A DNA stretch of 64,000 nt. It comes from Lactococcus allomyrinae (GTDB taxonomy: Bacteria > Bacillota > Bacilli > Lactobacillales > Streptococcaceae). Within the stretch, counting starts at the first letter, position 1, and the number at the start of each line of letters is the position of its first letter. The stretch is from assembly GCF_003627095.1 (NCBI RefSeq), contig NZ_CP032627.1, forward strand, positions 620,001 through 684,000, given 5' to 3'. The notes beneath the pieces are model-generated. The model was given only the letters and a program-made list of their open reading frames with translations. It was not told where the DNA came from and searched no databases. Made by a program: the position numbers and the translations under genes. This document shows, piece by piece, positions 29,180 to 40,095 of this stretch.

Positions 29180-30682
29180 ATGAATAAACGTGTAAAAATC
29201 GTCTCAACTCTTGGCCCTGCCGTTGAAACTCGCGGTGGTAAAAAATTTGGTGAAAAAGGTTATTGGGGAGAAGAACTTGATGTTGAAACTTCAGCAAAAA
29301 CAATTGCGTCTCTAATTCAGGAAGGTGCTGACGTTTTCCGTTTCAACTTCTCACACGGTGATCACCCAGAACAAGGTGCACGTATGGCAACTGTACGTCG
29401 TGCTGAAGAAATCGCTGGACGTAAAGTTGGTTTCTTGCTTGACACTAAAGGTCCTGAAATGCGTACTGAAGTTTATGAAGACGGCGCAGACGAATATAAA
29501 TTCCTTACAGGCGATAAATTCCGCGTGGCAACTAAGCAAGGCTTGACTTCAACTGTTGAAAAAATTGCTTTGAATGTTGCTGGTGGACTTGATATTTTTG
29601 ACGACGTTGAAATCGGTCAAACTATTTTGATTGATGATGGTAAATTGGGTCTGACTGTTCTTGAAAAAGATGTTGCTACTCGTGAATTTGTTGTTGAAGC
29701 TCAAAATGACGGACTTGTTGGTAAACAAAAAGGTGTCAATATTCCTAACACAAAAATTCCTTTCCCAGCACTTGCTGAACGTGATAATGCAGACATCCGT
29801 TTTGGGCTTGAACAAGGCTTGAATTTTATTGCCATCTCGTTTGTACGTTCTGCTAAAGATGTTAATGAAGTACGTGCAATTTGTGAAGAAACTGGCAATG
29901 CACATGTTCAACTTCTTGCAAAAATCGAAAACCAACAAGGGATTGATAACCTTGATGAAATCATTGAAGCAGCAGATGGTATCATGATTGCTCGTGGGGA
30001 CATGGGGATTGAAGTACCGTTTGAAATGGTTCCAGTTTACCAAAAATTAATTATTCGTAAAGTTAATAAAGCTGGTAAGATGGTTGTTACCGCAACGAAT
30101 ATGCTTGAATCAATGACTGAAAAACCCCGTGCAACTCGTTCAGAAATTTCTGACGTGTTCAACGCAGTTATTGATGGTACAGATGCTACAATGCTTTCAG
30201 GTGAGTCTGCTAATGGTAAATACCCACGCGAATCAGTTCGCACAATGGCTACTGTTAACAAAAATGCTCAAACAATGTTGAAAGAATACGGTCGTCTTCA
30301 TCCAGAAAAATATGATAAAGCAACTGTAACAGAAGTTGTTGCATCATCAGTTAAAAATGCTGCTGAAGCAATGGATATCAAGTTGATTGTTGCTTTGACT
30401 GAGTCAGGTAACACAGCGCGTTTGATTTCTAAACATCGTCCAGACGCTGATATTTTGGCTGTTACATTTGACGAAAAAGTTGAACGTGGCTTGATGATTA
30501 ATTGGGGAGTTATTCCATTGTTGACTGAAAAACCTGCTTCAACTGATGATATGTTTGAAGTAGCTGAAAAAGCGGCTTTGGCTTCTGGTTTAGTTGAATC
30601 TGGTGATAATATTATCATCGTTGCTGGTGTACCAGTTGGTTCAGGACGCACAAATACAATGCGTATTCGTACAGTTAAATAA
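29180..30682 (+). CDS. pyk: Pyruvate kinase
   Basis: Second las gene, converting PEP and ADP to pyruvate and ATP. The 500-residue product starts MNKRVKIVSTLGPAVETRGG, has the substrate motif FRFNFSHGDHPEQG, LDTKGPEMRTEVYE, the metal-binding MIARGDMGIEVPFE, and a C-terminal allosteric domain. The length and the insertion after STLGPA are typical of the lactococcal enzyme. Confidence 0.97.
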   Translation: MNKRVKIVSTLGPAVETRGGKKFGEKGYWGEELDVETSAKTIASLIQEGADVFRFNFSHGDHPEQGARMATVRRAEEIAGRKVGFLLDTKGPEMRTEVYEDGADEYKFLTGDKFRVATKQGLTSTVEKIALNVAGGLDIFDDVEIGQTILIDDGKLGLTVLEKDVATREFVVEAQNDGLVGKQKGVNIPNTKIPFPALAERDNADIRFGLEQGLNFIAISFVRSAKDVNEVRAICEETGNAHVQLLAKIENQQGIDNLDEIIEAADGIMIARGDMGIEVPFEMVPVYQKLIIRKVNKAGKMVVTATNMLESMTEKPRATRSEISDVFNAVIDGTDATMLSGESANGKYPRESVRTMATVNKNAQTMLKEYGRLHPEKYDKATVTEVVASSVKNAAEAMDIKLIVALTESGNTARLISKHRPDADILAVTFDEKVERGLMINWGVIPLLTEKPASTDDMFEVAEKAALASGLVESGDNIIIVAGVPVGSGRTNTMRIRTVK

Positions 30683-30707
30683 ACCTAAAGAAAAAAAGAA
30701 TATGACA

Positions 30708-30738
30708 AATAAGTCTGTCAATATTGACAGACTTTATT
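30708..30738 (+). terminator. pyk-ldh intergenic hairpin, variant of the CTGTCAG palindrome
   Basis: AATAAGTCTGTCA-ATAT-TGACAGACTTTATT. The inner arms are one base shorter than in the standard repeat (CTGTCA). It may partly terminate pyk transcripts. TTGACA in its right arm plus a downstream TACAAT (15-base spacer) could also give ldh a weak promoter. Confidence 0.65.
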
Positions 30739-30811
30739 TCCTGATACAATGTCAAATATTTTTGACAAAAATAGCTCAATCTGTTCTTTAAGCAATGCTA
30801 AATAAGGGTAG

Positions 30812-31846
<1,035 letters not shown>

Positions 31847-31871
31847 TTTTTGATAATTATTAACTTTATAA

Positions 31872-31911
31872 GAGTTTATGGTGGAATTATTTTCTGCCAT
31901 GAACTTTTTTA
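31872..31911 (+). terminator. Terminator of the las operon
   Basis: GTTTATGGtgG..CtgCCATGAAC followed by TTTTTT. Confidence 0.8.
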
Positions 31912-32095
31912 TTTATAAAAATATATTTCATTTAATATTATTGATAAGTTATTGCAATTGTATATAAAAAAGAATATAATTGTGGATACTTTGGTACATA
32001 CTTTATAATAGTGATTTCAGAGTGAAGAAACCAGATGATTGACTGAAAATAAATGTATTAGCTTTTGTTAAGTGAAATTTTTAGTGGGGAAAAAT

Positions 32096-32845
32096 ATGAT
32101 GAAAGTAATTATTGCTATAACAGCAGATAGTATGGTCGAGCCTTCTAGAGTTATCAATCAGAATTTTGCTGATTTTGCTCCAAGAGATTTGAAAGAAGTG
32201 ATTATTGAAGCGGGAGGAATTCCGATTATATTACCGTTTCCTGAGAATGTGAGTCTTGCTGACGAGTTTGCCAGAGAAGCTGTGAGATTATTTGATGGGT
32301 TGATTATTCCAGGCGGTCCAGATATTGATCCAACTTTTTTTGGTGAGGAGCCAATTCGTGAAATAGGTCGTACAGCTTATCAACGCGATTATTATGAAAT
32401 TGCTCTAGTGAAAGCTGCAAGGAAAGCAAATAAACCTATATTTGGGATTTGTCGTGGTTTACAACTTATTAATGTGGCATTTGGAGGGACACTCTATCAA
32501 GATTTGGCCGTACAAAATCTGGGGAGCAATCTCAAACACAGTCAATCTGCACCAGGCGGTTTCCCAACACATCACGTAAAAATTGACGAGTCAAGTCATT
32601 TGTATGAAACTTTTGGGTCTGAGGCTTATGTTAACTCGCGCCATCATCAGGCTGTTAAAGATTTAGCGAAAGGTTTTAATGTGATTGCAACAGCTTATGA
32701 TGGAGTTGTTGAGGCGATTGAATCAAAGGAAGAAGATATTTTAGCGGTTCAGTGGCATCCAGAGAATATGTGGCGTTCAAATAAGTTGCAACTAGAGATT
32801 TTTGAGCACTTTGTAGAGTGTTGTGAGAAATCAAAGATAAATTAG
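32096..32845 (+). CDS. Peptidase C26 (gamma-glutamyl-gamma-aminobutyrate hydrolase-like)
   Basis: A class I glutamine amidotransferase-like hydrolase of 249 residues. The nucleophile cysteine is in FGICRGLQLINVAFGG, the catalytic histidine in AVQWHPENMW, and IIPGGPDIDP marks the PuuD/C26 group. ATG 32096 follows GTGGGGA. It stands alone, just before a permease remnant, so an original hydrolase-transporter unit is possible. Confidence 0.85.
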   Translation: MMKVIIAITADSMVEPSRVINQNFADFAPRDLKEVIIEAGGIPIILPFPENVSLADEFAREAVRLFDGLIIPGGPDIDPTFFGEEPIREIGRTAYQRDYYEIALVKAARKANKPIFGICRGLQLINVAFGGTLYQDLAVQNLGSNLKHSQSAPGGFPTHHVKIDESSHLYETFGSEAYVNSRHHQAVKDLAKGFNVIATAYDGVVEAIESKEEDILAVQWHPENMWRSNKLQLEIFEHFVECCEKSKIN

Positions 32846-32849
32846 AATA

Positions 32850-33548
32850 AAAAACAACACGGTTACTTTATTTTATATTTTTACAGGCTTTGAGGAGCTA
32901 GTTGTCGTAGCTGGTGATATGGAAAATCCAAAGAAAATTTTGCCTCGTATTTTTATATTGACGACATTTGCCATCGTGGTATTCTATGTTTTAATACAAG
33001 TAGTGGCAGTTGGTATTTTAGAAAGCCATTCGTTATCAGCAAGTTCAGTGCCTATTCAAGATGCTTTTGAAAAAGTTGCAGGAAGTTTTGATAGAGATCT
33101 AATTGCAGCTGGAGTAGTGCTTTCAACAGGAGGATTGCTTTATTTGAAGGATGCTTTAACCGAAAATAAAATGCTATCTAAAGTGGTTGCGAGAAGAAAT
33201 AGATTTAATGCACCTTGTATTTTTATTATTATTATTCCTAGTATCATTGTTCTTGTAATCGCATGGTCAGGTGCTTTTTCTCAGCTTGCTCTGATTTCAG
33301 CACTTTCGCACTTTGCTCAATATGTCCCGACTTGTCTCGCTGTTTTGGTCTTTGCAAAAACTAAAAAAGAGGTTAAACAGTCTTTTAGATTGCCGTTTGG
33401 TTAGGTTATTCCTAGTGTGGCTATTTTAGTCAGTATCTGATTACTCACACAGGTTGAAGTTGAACAATTGCTTTGGGAATTTGGAGCATTGGTTGTTGTT
33501 ATTCCTTTTTATTTTATCACTGGACTATATAAACGAAAAAAAGAATAA
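32850..33548 (+). pseudogene. Amino acid permease remnant (APC family), N-terminus missing and two in-frame stops
   Basis: Translation from 32850 gives TLFYIFTGFEELVVVAGDM followed by ENPKKILPRIFI, the conserved region of APC amino acid permeases after transmembrane segment 5 or 6. There is no N-terminal half upstream. Stops interrupt the same frame at 33402 (TAG) and 33438 (TGA), after which the frame continues to a natural C-terminus (YFITGLYKRKKE) at 33548. Fewer than half of the usual residues remain, so it is a decayed gene. The longest intact stretch from ATG 32919 (161 residues) is not a functional transporter. Confidence 0.85.
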
Positions 33549-33556
33549 ATTTATTC

Positions 33557-33585
33557 TTGACAGAAAATAATGTTTATGCTAAAAT
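33557..33585 (+). promoter_or_regulatory. Promoter of the his operon
   Basis: TTGACA (33557-33562), 17-base spacer, TAAAAT (33580-33585), with TG one base before the -10. Transcription would begin near 33592 at the T-box leader. Confidence 0.85.
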
Positions 33586-33591
33586 TCAGAT

Positions 33592-33858
33592 AATTTAAAA
33601 TAATTTAAAAATAGAGATGAAAGAGTAATTTGTTTGTAGCAGAAAAGAGAGCCTCGTTGCTGAGAAAGAGGTCTGTTATGACAAATGAACCACACTCATC
33701 GCAATCTTTTTTCTGTCAGCACTGACAGAAAACGTTTGTCCCGTTATAACTTGAGTTTATACTTACAGAGGTACTTTTTGTGAAAAGAGTACGAAAAAAG
33801 GTGGAACCACGATTGATATGCCGTCCTTTAAGCCTCGCGCTTTTAGGCGGTTTTTTTA
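33592..33858 (+). promoter_or_regulatory. T-box leader (histidine) of hisC
   Basis: A stem I region with GAGATGA, AGAGAG and a GTTGCTGAGAA distal loop precedes a specifier loop containing GAACCACAC, where CAC reads as a histidine codon. The T-box TGGAACCACG is at 33802-33811, and a GC-rich terminator with TTTTTTT ends at 33858. Uncharged tRNA-His would stabilise the antiterminator. An intact CTGTCAGCACTGACAG (33713-33728) sits between the specifier region and the antiterminator, an extra hairpin not part of the T-box fold. Confidence 0.9.
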
Positions 33859-33867
33859 TATCAATTT

Positions 33868-33885
33868 CTGTCAGTATACTGACAG
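33868..33885. repeat. CTGTCAG palindrome between T-box terminator and hisC
   Basis: CTGTCAGTATACTGACAG, perfect arms, 29 bases upstream of the hisC start. It is the second copy in this leader. Confidence 0.8.
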
Positions 33886-33914
33886 AAAAAAAGGAACTTA
33901 TGAAAGGAATGTTT

Positions 33915-34979
33915 ATGTCTTGGAAAGATAATCTACGTAAAGTTCACCCTTACGTTGCGGGTGAACAACCTGATTTTATGGATATGATAAAGCTTAATAC
34001 GAATGAGAACCCCTATCCTCCCAGTCCCTTAGTGACGAAACAGCTTCGTCAGTATGACAGTAAGGATCTTCGGCTTTATCCGCAAGCTGATGCCGATCGA
34101 CTTCGTGCAGAATTAGCTCAATATTATAGGTTATCTGAGCAACAAATATTCATTGGTAATGGTTCTGACGAGGTGCTTTCTCTTTCGTTTTTAACTTTTT
34201 TTAATAGTGATAAGCCATTGTTAATACCAGATATTAGTTATTCCTTTTATCCTGTTTACTGTGATTTGTACGATATTGAGTATAAAAATGTAGCTCTTAC
34301 TCAGGATTTCCGTTTAGTTTTTGCAGATTATTGTCAGCCAAATGGTGGGATTGTCTTTGCTAATCCTAATGCTCCGACTGGTTTGGCGATAAATCTACAC
34401 GAAATTGAGTATATTTTGCAAAAAAATCCAGATTCTCTTGTTTTAATTGATGAGGCATATGTTGATTTTGGTGGACAATCAGCGATTTCCCTCTTGGATA
34501 AATATGAAAATTTATTGATTACACGAACTTTTTCAAAATCACGCGCGCTTGCTGGTATCCGTTTGGGTGTAGCTTTGGGGAATGAGTTTGCGATTAGTAA
34601 ACTATATGACGTTAAAAATTCGTTTAATTCGTATCCTGTGGATAGTTTGGCACAAGAAATCGGGATTGCTAGTATTTTAGACCAAAAATATTTTGACCAT
34701 ACTGTTAAAAAAATTATTTCTACGCGAGAATGGTTCAAAGCATCGCTGATAACGCTTGGTTTTGAACTGACAGACTCTAAAGCCAATTTTGTATTTGTTA
34801 AACATCCTAAAATTTCGGGAAAAGAGTTATTTAATGCGCTTTACGATGAAAAAATTATTGTGCGACATTGGCAAAAACCGCGTCTTAACGATTGGTTGCG
34901 CATTACAATCGGTACTGATGATCAAATGAAAAGAGTTGCGCAGTTTTTAAAACAATATCTTGAAGAAAGAAAAAAATAA
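33915..34979 (+). CDS. hisC: Histidinol-phosphate aminotransferase
   Basis: A PLP transaminase of histidine synthesis, 354 residues. It has MIKLNTNENPYPPSP, the VLIDEAYVDFGG motif and the PLP lysine in TRTFSKSRALAGIRLG. The start MSWKDNL at 33915 follows AAAGGA and matches the family; starts further upstream would run through the T-box terminator. First gene of the his operon. Confidence 0.95.
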   Translation: MSWKDNLRKVHPYVAGEQPDFMDMIKLNTNENPYPPSPLVTKQLRQYDSKDLRLYPQADADRLRAELAQYYRLSEQQIFIGNGSDEVLSLSFLTFFNSDKPLLIPDISYSFYPVYCDLYDIEYKNVALTQDFRLVFADYCQPNGGIVFANPNAPTGLAINLHEIEYILQKNPDSLVLIDEAYVDFGGQSAISLLDKYENLLITRTFSKSRALAGIRLGVALGNEFAISKLYDVKNSFNSYPVDSLAQEIGIASILDQKYFDHTVKKIISTREWFKASLITLGFELTDSKANFVFVKHPKISGKELFNALYDEKIIVRHWQKPRLNDWLRITIGTDDQMKRVAQFLKQYLEERKK

Positions 34980-35091
34980 AAGTGTTTCAATAAAAAATTT
35001 ATATTTTGTATATTTCATTAAGATGCTCCAACAGCACTCAAATAAAGTAAATCAAAAGCTTTCAGAACACTCTAACTATAAGGAGTTATAA

Positions 35092-36060
35092 ATGAACAAC
35101 TATCACTATCTGCTTCCAGAAGAGTCAGCGGAAATGTCACTTATACAAGTAGCTAATCTAAGAAAAATTGAAAAAATATTGCGCGAGATATTTATTAACG
35201 CGAACTATCAAGAAGTAATGCCGCCTAACTTTGAATACGTTGAACTTTACACCCAACTTGGTTCAGATTTTAAATCAGAGAAACTTTTTCAGATGATTAA
35301 TCATGAAGGAAAATCTATCGCTTTGCGCTACGATTTCACCATCCCTTTAGCACGAACTTATGCCTATACAAGAAATTCAGAAGTTGAACGTTATGTCTAT
35401 TTTGGCAAGGTTTTTAGAAAAGAAAAACGGCATAAAGGTCGCCGTACGGAGTCTTATCAAATTGGCATTGAATTATTGGGAGCCCAAGAACAACTTGCGG
35501 ACAAGGAAATTATTGCATTGAGTCTTGCGACACTAGAACAAATTCCCCTCAAACATTCCGTCCTTGAAATTGGCTCAGCAAAATTTTACAAACGTCTTTG
35601 CGAATTAGTTGGGCAAGAAAAATCAAAAGAGTTGACAGAACTTCTCAAAAAAAGAAATATCAGCGGTATTGAGCAATTTGTAAGTAGTAATCAATTTCCG
35701 TCAGCATTCAAAAATTTACTGACAAAGTTGCCAGTGCTGACAGACCCACTGTCATTACTGAAATTAGTTGCTGCTACCCAAGATGAAATACTGATTGAAG
35801 CTGTCAGTACACTTACTCAACTTTGTCAGCAATTTTCTGACGACCATCAGATTGTCATTGATTTGGCAATGGTTCCAGCCATGAGTTATTACACAGGCTT
35901 GATGCTGACAGCTTACAGTGATGTTGTCAGTCAACCCATTATCTCAGGTGGACGCTATGATGAACTTTTATCAAGGTTTGAACTTAAAACTACTGCGATT
36001 GGTTTTTGTTGTCATATGGACAATATTCTCAAAGCAATAGAGGAGGAAACAAATGCTTAA
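35092..36060 (+). CDS. hisZ: ATP phosphoribosyltransferase regulatory subunit
   Basis: A class II histidyl-tRNA synthetase-like protein without tRNA-charging function that activates short-form HisG. The 322 residues show [18 protein letters not shown] and [20 protein letters not shown] (motif 2), and [13 protein letters not shown] (motif 3). It overlaps hisG by eight bases. Between 35698 and 35935 the gene is packed with CTGTCAG/CTGACAG half-sites. Confidence 0.93.
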   Translation: MNNYHYLLPEESAEMSLIQVANLRKIEKILREIFINANYQEVMPPNFEYVELYTQLGSDFKSEKLFQMINHEGKSIALRYDFTIPLARTYAYTRNSEVERYVYFGKVFRKEKRHKGRRTESYQIGIELLGAQEQLADKEIIALSLATLEQIPLKHSVLEIGSAKFYKRLCELVGQEKSKELTELLKKRNISGIEQFVSSNQFPSAFKNLLTKLPVLTDPLSLLKLVAATQDEILIEAVSTLTQLCQQFSDDHQIVIDLAMVPAMSYYTGLMLTAYSDVVSQPIISGGRYDELLSRFELKTTAIGFCCHMDNILKAIEEETNA

Positions 36061-36682
36061 AATCGCCGTTACAAAAGGTCGTATTCAAGAACAACTTATC
36101 CTTTTACTTCAAAAATCAGGCTATGATACACAACCAATCATCAATATGGGCCGAAGTTTGGAAGTGACCACAACAGATGATTTACAGTTTATCTTTGGCA
36201 AAGCAAATGACGTTGTCACCTTTCTTGAACATGGTGTTGTTGATATTGGATTTGTTGGTAAAGACACCTTGCAAGAGAGTGATTTTGATGATTACTATGA
36301 GTTGTTTGATTTGCAAGTTGGTCAATGTTATTTCGCATTAGCTGCCTACCCAGATTTTAAAAATAAAACATTCCACCGCCGAAAAAGGATTGCATCCAAA
36401 TATCCAAAAGTGGCAAAAGCATACTTTTCCAACCAAAAAGAAGATGTTGAAATCATCAAACTAGAAGGCTCTGTTGAATTAGGGCCTGTCGTAGGACTAT
36501 CAGATGCCATCATTGACATCGTGGAAACAGGAAATACTTTAGCAGCAAATGGTCTTGAAATTATTGAAAAAATCAGTGACATCTCGACACGAATGATTGT
36601 AAACAAAGCCAGCTTTAGATTTAAACAACAAAATATTTTACAAATGGTAACAAAATTTGAGAAAGCAGGAAAAATAAAATGA
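36053..36682 (+). CDS. hisG: ATP phosphoribosyltransferase catalytic subunit, short form
   Basis: First committed step of histidine synthesis (ATP + PRPP to phosphoribosyl-ATP). At 209 residues it is the short form without the C-terminal regulatory domain, matching the presence of hisZ. Motifs: [25 protein letters not shown], and the PRPP loop [18 protein letters not shown]. It overlaps hisD by four bases. Confidence 0.95.
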   Translation: MLKIAVTKGRIQEQLILLLQKSGYDTQPIINMGRSLEVTTTDDLQFIFGKANDVVTFLEHGVVDIGFVGKDTLQESDFDDYYELFDLQVGQCYFALAAYPDFKNKTFHRRKRIASKYPKVAKAYFSNQKEDVEIIKLEGSVELGPVVGLSDAIIDIVETGNTLAANGLEIIEKISDISTRMIVNKASFRFKQQNILQMVTKFEKAGKIK

Positions 36683-37980
36683 CACTCTTAGAAATCATAG
36701 AAAACACAGAAAATCTAACAGATTTAACTACGAAATTTCAAGGAAGAAAATCCCAAGTTTCCAAAGAAATCACCAATATTGTTGAAAAAATTATTGAAAA
36801 TATTAAAACAAAAGGTGATGAGGCACTCTTTAATTATGCGAAACAATTTGATGGAGTAACACTCACAACGAAAAATTTGATGGTCACACCAGAAGAATTC
36901 GAAGAAGGACTTTCGCAAATAGACGAAGATTATATCCGTATTTTGGAGCGTACAAAAACTCAAATTGAGGAATTCCATAAACATCAGTTGAGCAACTCAT
37001 GGTCTATCTACAAAGATGAAGGAATCATCATGGGGCAAATCGTTCGTCCACTTGAGCGAGTGGCGCTCTACGTTCCAGGAGGAACAGCGGCTTATCCCTC
37101 TACTGTCATGATGAATGCCGTACCAGCCAAACTTGCTGGGGTTAAAGAGCTTGTAATCATTACTCCGACCAAAGCAGGAGGTAAGGTCAGTCCTGTGATT
37201 CTTGCAGCAGCTAAAGTTGTAGGGGTAGATAAAATTTATAAAGTAGGTGGTGCTCAAGGGGTTGCAGCTCTTGCCTACGGCACAGCCTCCATACCAAAAG
37301 TTGACAAGATTGTAGGACCCGGCAACATCTTCGTAGCGACTGCGAAAAAACTTTGCTACGGTAGTGTTGATATTGATATGATTGCAGGCCCATCTGAGGT
37401 GCTTATTATTGCTGATGAAAAGGCTAATCCTAAATATGTTGCAGCAGACTTGATGGCACAAGCAGAGCATGATAAACTTGCTTCAGCAATACTCGTCACC
37501 ACTTCAGCACCACTTGTAGAAGCAGTCAATCAGGAACTTGAACGACAGATTCAACAACTTGAACGACGTAAAATTATCGAAAGTTCACTTAAAAATTATG
37601 GTGGAGCAATTCTTTCTCAGACGATTGAGGAAGCTTTTGAGGTTTCCAATCAACTCGCTCCAGAACATCTAGAGGTTCTAACTTCAGAACCGCTCAATAA
37701 ACTTCCATTGATAAAAAACGCTGGTAGTATATTTCTTGGAGAGCATACCCCAGAACCATTAGGTGATTACATGAGTGGTACCAATCACGTTCTTCCAACA
37801 GGAGGCACAGCAAAATTTTATTCTGCGTTGGGAGTATATGATTTTGTAAAATACAGTTCATACAGCTACTATCCACGGGAAAGTCTAGCAAAATTTAAAG
37901 AAGATGTAGAAAAGTTCGCAAAATCAGAAGGTCTGAGTGCTCATGCGAATTCTATAACAGTAAGATTTGACAAAGAGTAA
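36679..37980 (+). CDS. hisD: Histidinol dehydrogenase
   Basis: A zinc enzyme catalysing the two last oxidations to histidine. The 433 residues have [55 protein letters not shown] (zinc/catalytic) and NHVLPTGG. A 159-base gap without a gene follows before hisB. Confidence 0.96.
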   Translation: MTLLEIIENTENLTDLTTKFQGRKSQVSKEITNIVEKIIENIKTKGDEALFNYAKQFDGVTLTTKNLMVTPEEFEEGLSQIDEDYIRILERTKTQIEEFHKHQLSNSWSIYKDEGIIMGQIVRPLERVALYVPGGTAAYPSTVMMNAVPAKLAGVKELVIITPTKAGGKVSPVILAAAKVVGVDKIYKVGGAQGVAALAYGTASIPKVDKIVGPGNIFVATAKKLCYGSVDIDMIAGPSEVLIIADEKANPKYVAADLMAQAEHDKLASAILVTTSAPLVEAVNQELERQIQQLERRKIIESSLKNYGGAILSQTIEEAFEVSNQLAPEHLEVLTSEPLNKLPLIKNAGSIFLGEHTPEPLGDYMSGTNHVLPTGGTAKFYSALGVYDFVKYSSYSYYPRESLAKFKEDVEKFAKSEGLSAHANSITVRFDKE

Positions 37981-38139
37981 ATTATACTAAAGATTACGCT
38001 TGACATACAGTATCAAGGCTGTAGATGTTTTACCAATTATCACAAAACAGTATATTTGCAGTTCGTCTAATAACTTTCCTTAGAAAAATTAAAGATGAAC
38101 TAGTATAAAATCCCATATCTAAAACCAAAAGGAGAAAAA

Positions 38140-38739
38140 ATGCGGGCAGCACAAATTACGCGCAATACAAAAGAAACTCAAATTACAATCACAATTGACC
38201 TTGATGGAACAGGGCAAAGTGACATTACTACAGGAGTTGGTTTTTTTGACCATATGCTCACACTTTTAGCTTATCACGGAGATTTTGACCTAACACTAAA
38301 AGCTCATGGCGATAATGAGAGTGTAGGAATGGATGCTCACCACTTGATTGAGGACGTTGCGATTGTTCTTGGGAAGTGTATCAACCAAGCACTAGATGAT
38401 AAACGAGGGATTCAACGTTATGGGAGCTTTACGATACCGATGGATGAGTCACTAATTACTTGTGACCTCGATATTAGTGGTCGCCCTTATCTGGTCTTTA
38501 ATGCTGATTTATCAGCTAATAACAAACTTGGTGACTATGATACTGAAATGACAGAAGAATTTTTCCGAGCTTTATCCTTTAATGCGGGGATTACTCTACA
38601 TATCAATGAACATTATGGAAAAAATACTCATCATATTATTGAGGCAATATTCAAGGCTACCGCACGTGCACTTAAACAAGCAGTTGCCATAGACAATAAA
38701 AAAATAGATGAAATTCCATCTTCAAAAGGTATTTTATAA
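38140..38739 (+). CDS. hisB: Imidazoleglycerol-phosphate dehydratase
   Basis: A 199-residue monofunctional dehydratase (no phosphatase domain, which HisK supplies). Motifs: FFDHMLTLLAYHGDFD, DAHHLIEDVAIVLG and the second metal site in NEHYGKNTHHIIEAIFKATA. The start follows AAAGGAGAA after a gap that might hold a weak promoter (TTGACA at about 38001). Confidence 0.95.
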   Translation: MRAAQITRNTKETQITITIDLDGTGQSDITTGVGFFDHMLTLLAYHGDFDLTLKAHGDNESVGMDAHHLIEDVAIVLGKCINQALDDKRGIQRYGSFTIPMDESLITCDLDISGRPYLVFNADLSANNKLGDYDTEMTEEFFRALSFNAGITLHINEHYGKNTHHIIEAIFKATARALKQAVAIDNKKIDEIPSSKGIL

Positions 38740-38773
38740 AATCAGCATCCATAAGAAAGACAATAGGCAGAAA

Positions 38774-39382
38774 ATGATTGTTATTATTGACTACAATGTA
38801 GGAAATCTTCAAAGTGTTCAAGGAGCAATAGAGCGACTAGGATTGGAGTGTATTATTTCAAGAGATTCCGAACAAATTAATAAAGCTCAAGCTCTGATTT
38901 TACCGGGAGTAGGAGCTTTCCCAACAGCAATGAAACAGCTTACGCAGTACAATCTAGTTGAACTAATAAAAACACGTGCAGCAGCAGGAGTTCCAATCTT
39001 AGGAATTTGTCTTGGAATGCAAATACTTTTTGAAAAAGGCACAGAAAAAGAAAAAACAAAAGGGCTTGGCTTATTGAAAGGAAGTGTTAACTTGATACAA
39101 ACGGTGGAGAAACTTCCACACATGGGTTGGAATCAACTTCATTTTACACAAAATCATCCACTACTTAGATATTTAAAAGAAAATGATGAAACTTATTTTG
39201 TGCATAGCTACGCAGTGCAATGTCCAAAAGACGAACTCATTGCCTACACAGAATATGGCGATGTCAAAATCCCAGCTATCGTAGCTTCTGGTAATGTGAT
39301 GGGTTGCCAATTTCACCCTGAAAAATCAGCTCAAATAGGTCAACTCATACTTAAAGCTTTTAAGGAGATGATACTATGTTAA
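38774..39382 (+). CDS. hisH: Imidazole glycerol phosphate synthase, glutaminase subunit
   Basis: A glutamine amidotransferase partner of HisF, 202 residues. It has VIIDYNVGNLQSV, the nucleophile cysteine in LGICLGMQILFE, and the catalytic His-Glu in CQFHPEKS. ATG 38774 gives the normal N-terminus; the ribosome-binding site is weak. It overlaps hisA by seven bases. Confidence 0.95.
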   Translation: MIVIIDYNVGNLQSVQGAIERLGLECIISRDSEQINKAQALILPGVGAFPTAMKQLTQYNLVELIKTRAAAGVPILGICLGMQILFEKGTEKEKTKGLGLLKGSVNLIQTVEKLPHMGWNQLHFTQNHPLLRYLKENDETYFVHSYAVQCPKDELIAYTEYGDVKIPAIVASGNVMGCQFHPEKSAQIGQLILKAFKEMILC

Positions 39383-40095
39383 TAATTCCAGCAATTGATT
39401 TAAAAGACGGAAAAGTGGTTCGCCTTTATCACGGTGATTATTCAAATCAAACGACCTACAGTGAATTTCCTGAACAAATTGCTCAGAATTTTGAGAAAAT
39501 GGGAGCAAAACATCTCCACGTTGTGGATCTTGACGGTGCAAAAGAAGGTAAAACGACTAATATAGAGATAATCAAAAAAATAAAAGCAACAACTCAACTT
39601 CAGATTCAAGTTGGAGGTGGTGTAAGAACTCCTGAAGTTCTTGCTCTCTATTTAGAAAAACTAGGAATAAACCGTGTTATTTTGGGAACTGCCGCGTTAG
39701 AACATCCCGATTTTCTCAAAACAGCTTTAAAAAAATATGGAGCAGAGAAAATAGTGGTGGGTGTAGATATAAAAAAAGGATACGTATCAACAAGTGGTTG
39801 GTTAAAAACAAGTGATGTTCCTTATCTCATATTTCTAAAAAAACTAGAAAAAATGGGTGTCGGTTATGTTGTAATCACAGATATTTCTAGAGATGGGACA
39901 TTGACAGGACCTAATTTTTCATTATATGAAGAAATAGCTCAAAAAACGAGTCTTAAATTTGTAGTTTCAGGTGGTGTGAAAGATAGAGAAGATATTATTC
40001 AAGCCAGGCAAAAGGATTATTATGCGATTATCGTTGGGAAAGCCTATTATGAAGGAAAGATAAATCTTGAGGAGGTACTGAGAAATGTTGAGTAA
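39376..40095 (+). CDS. hisA: ProFAR isomerase
   Basis: A TIM-barrel isomerase of histidine synthesis, 239 residues. It starts [19 protein letters not shown], and has VGGGVRTPE and [16 protein letters not shown] phosphate-binding loops. It overlaps hisF by 11 bases. Confidence 0.95.
   Translation: MLIIPAIDLKDGKVVRLYHGDYSNQTTYSEFPEQIAQNFEKMGAKHLHVVDLDGAKEGKTTNIEIIKKIKATTQLQIQVGGGVRTPEVLALYLEKLGINRVILGTAALEHPDFLKTALKKYGAEKIVVGVDIKKGYVSTSGWLKTSDVPYLIFLKKLEKMGVGYVVITDISRDGTLTGPNFSLYEEIAQKTSLKFVVSGGVKDREDIIQARQKDYYAIIVGKAYYEGKINLEEVLRNVE

Noticed and set aside
29549-30043. Long ORF on the minus strand of pyk
   Set aside because: It is antisense to a highly biased, unmistakable pyruvate kinase gene and has no family resemblance or start signal.
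32919-33404. Intact 161-residue membrane protein gene
   Set aside because: The frame continues on both sides into permease sequence, so it is the open part of a pseudogene.
33780-33914. In-frame extension upstream of hisC (45 codons)
   Set aside because: It crosses the T-box antiterminator and terminator; ATG 33915 has a ribosome-binding site and the family-typical N-terminus.
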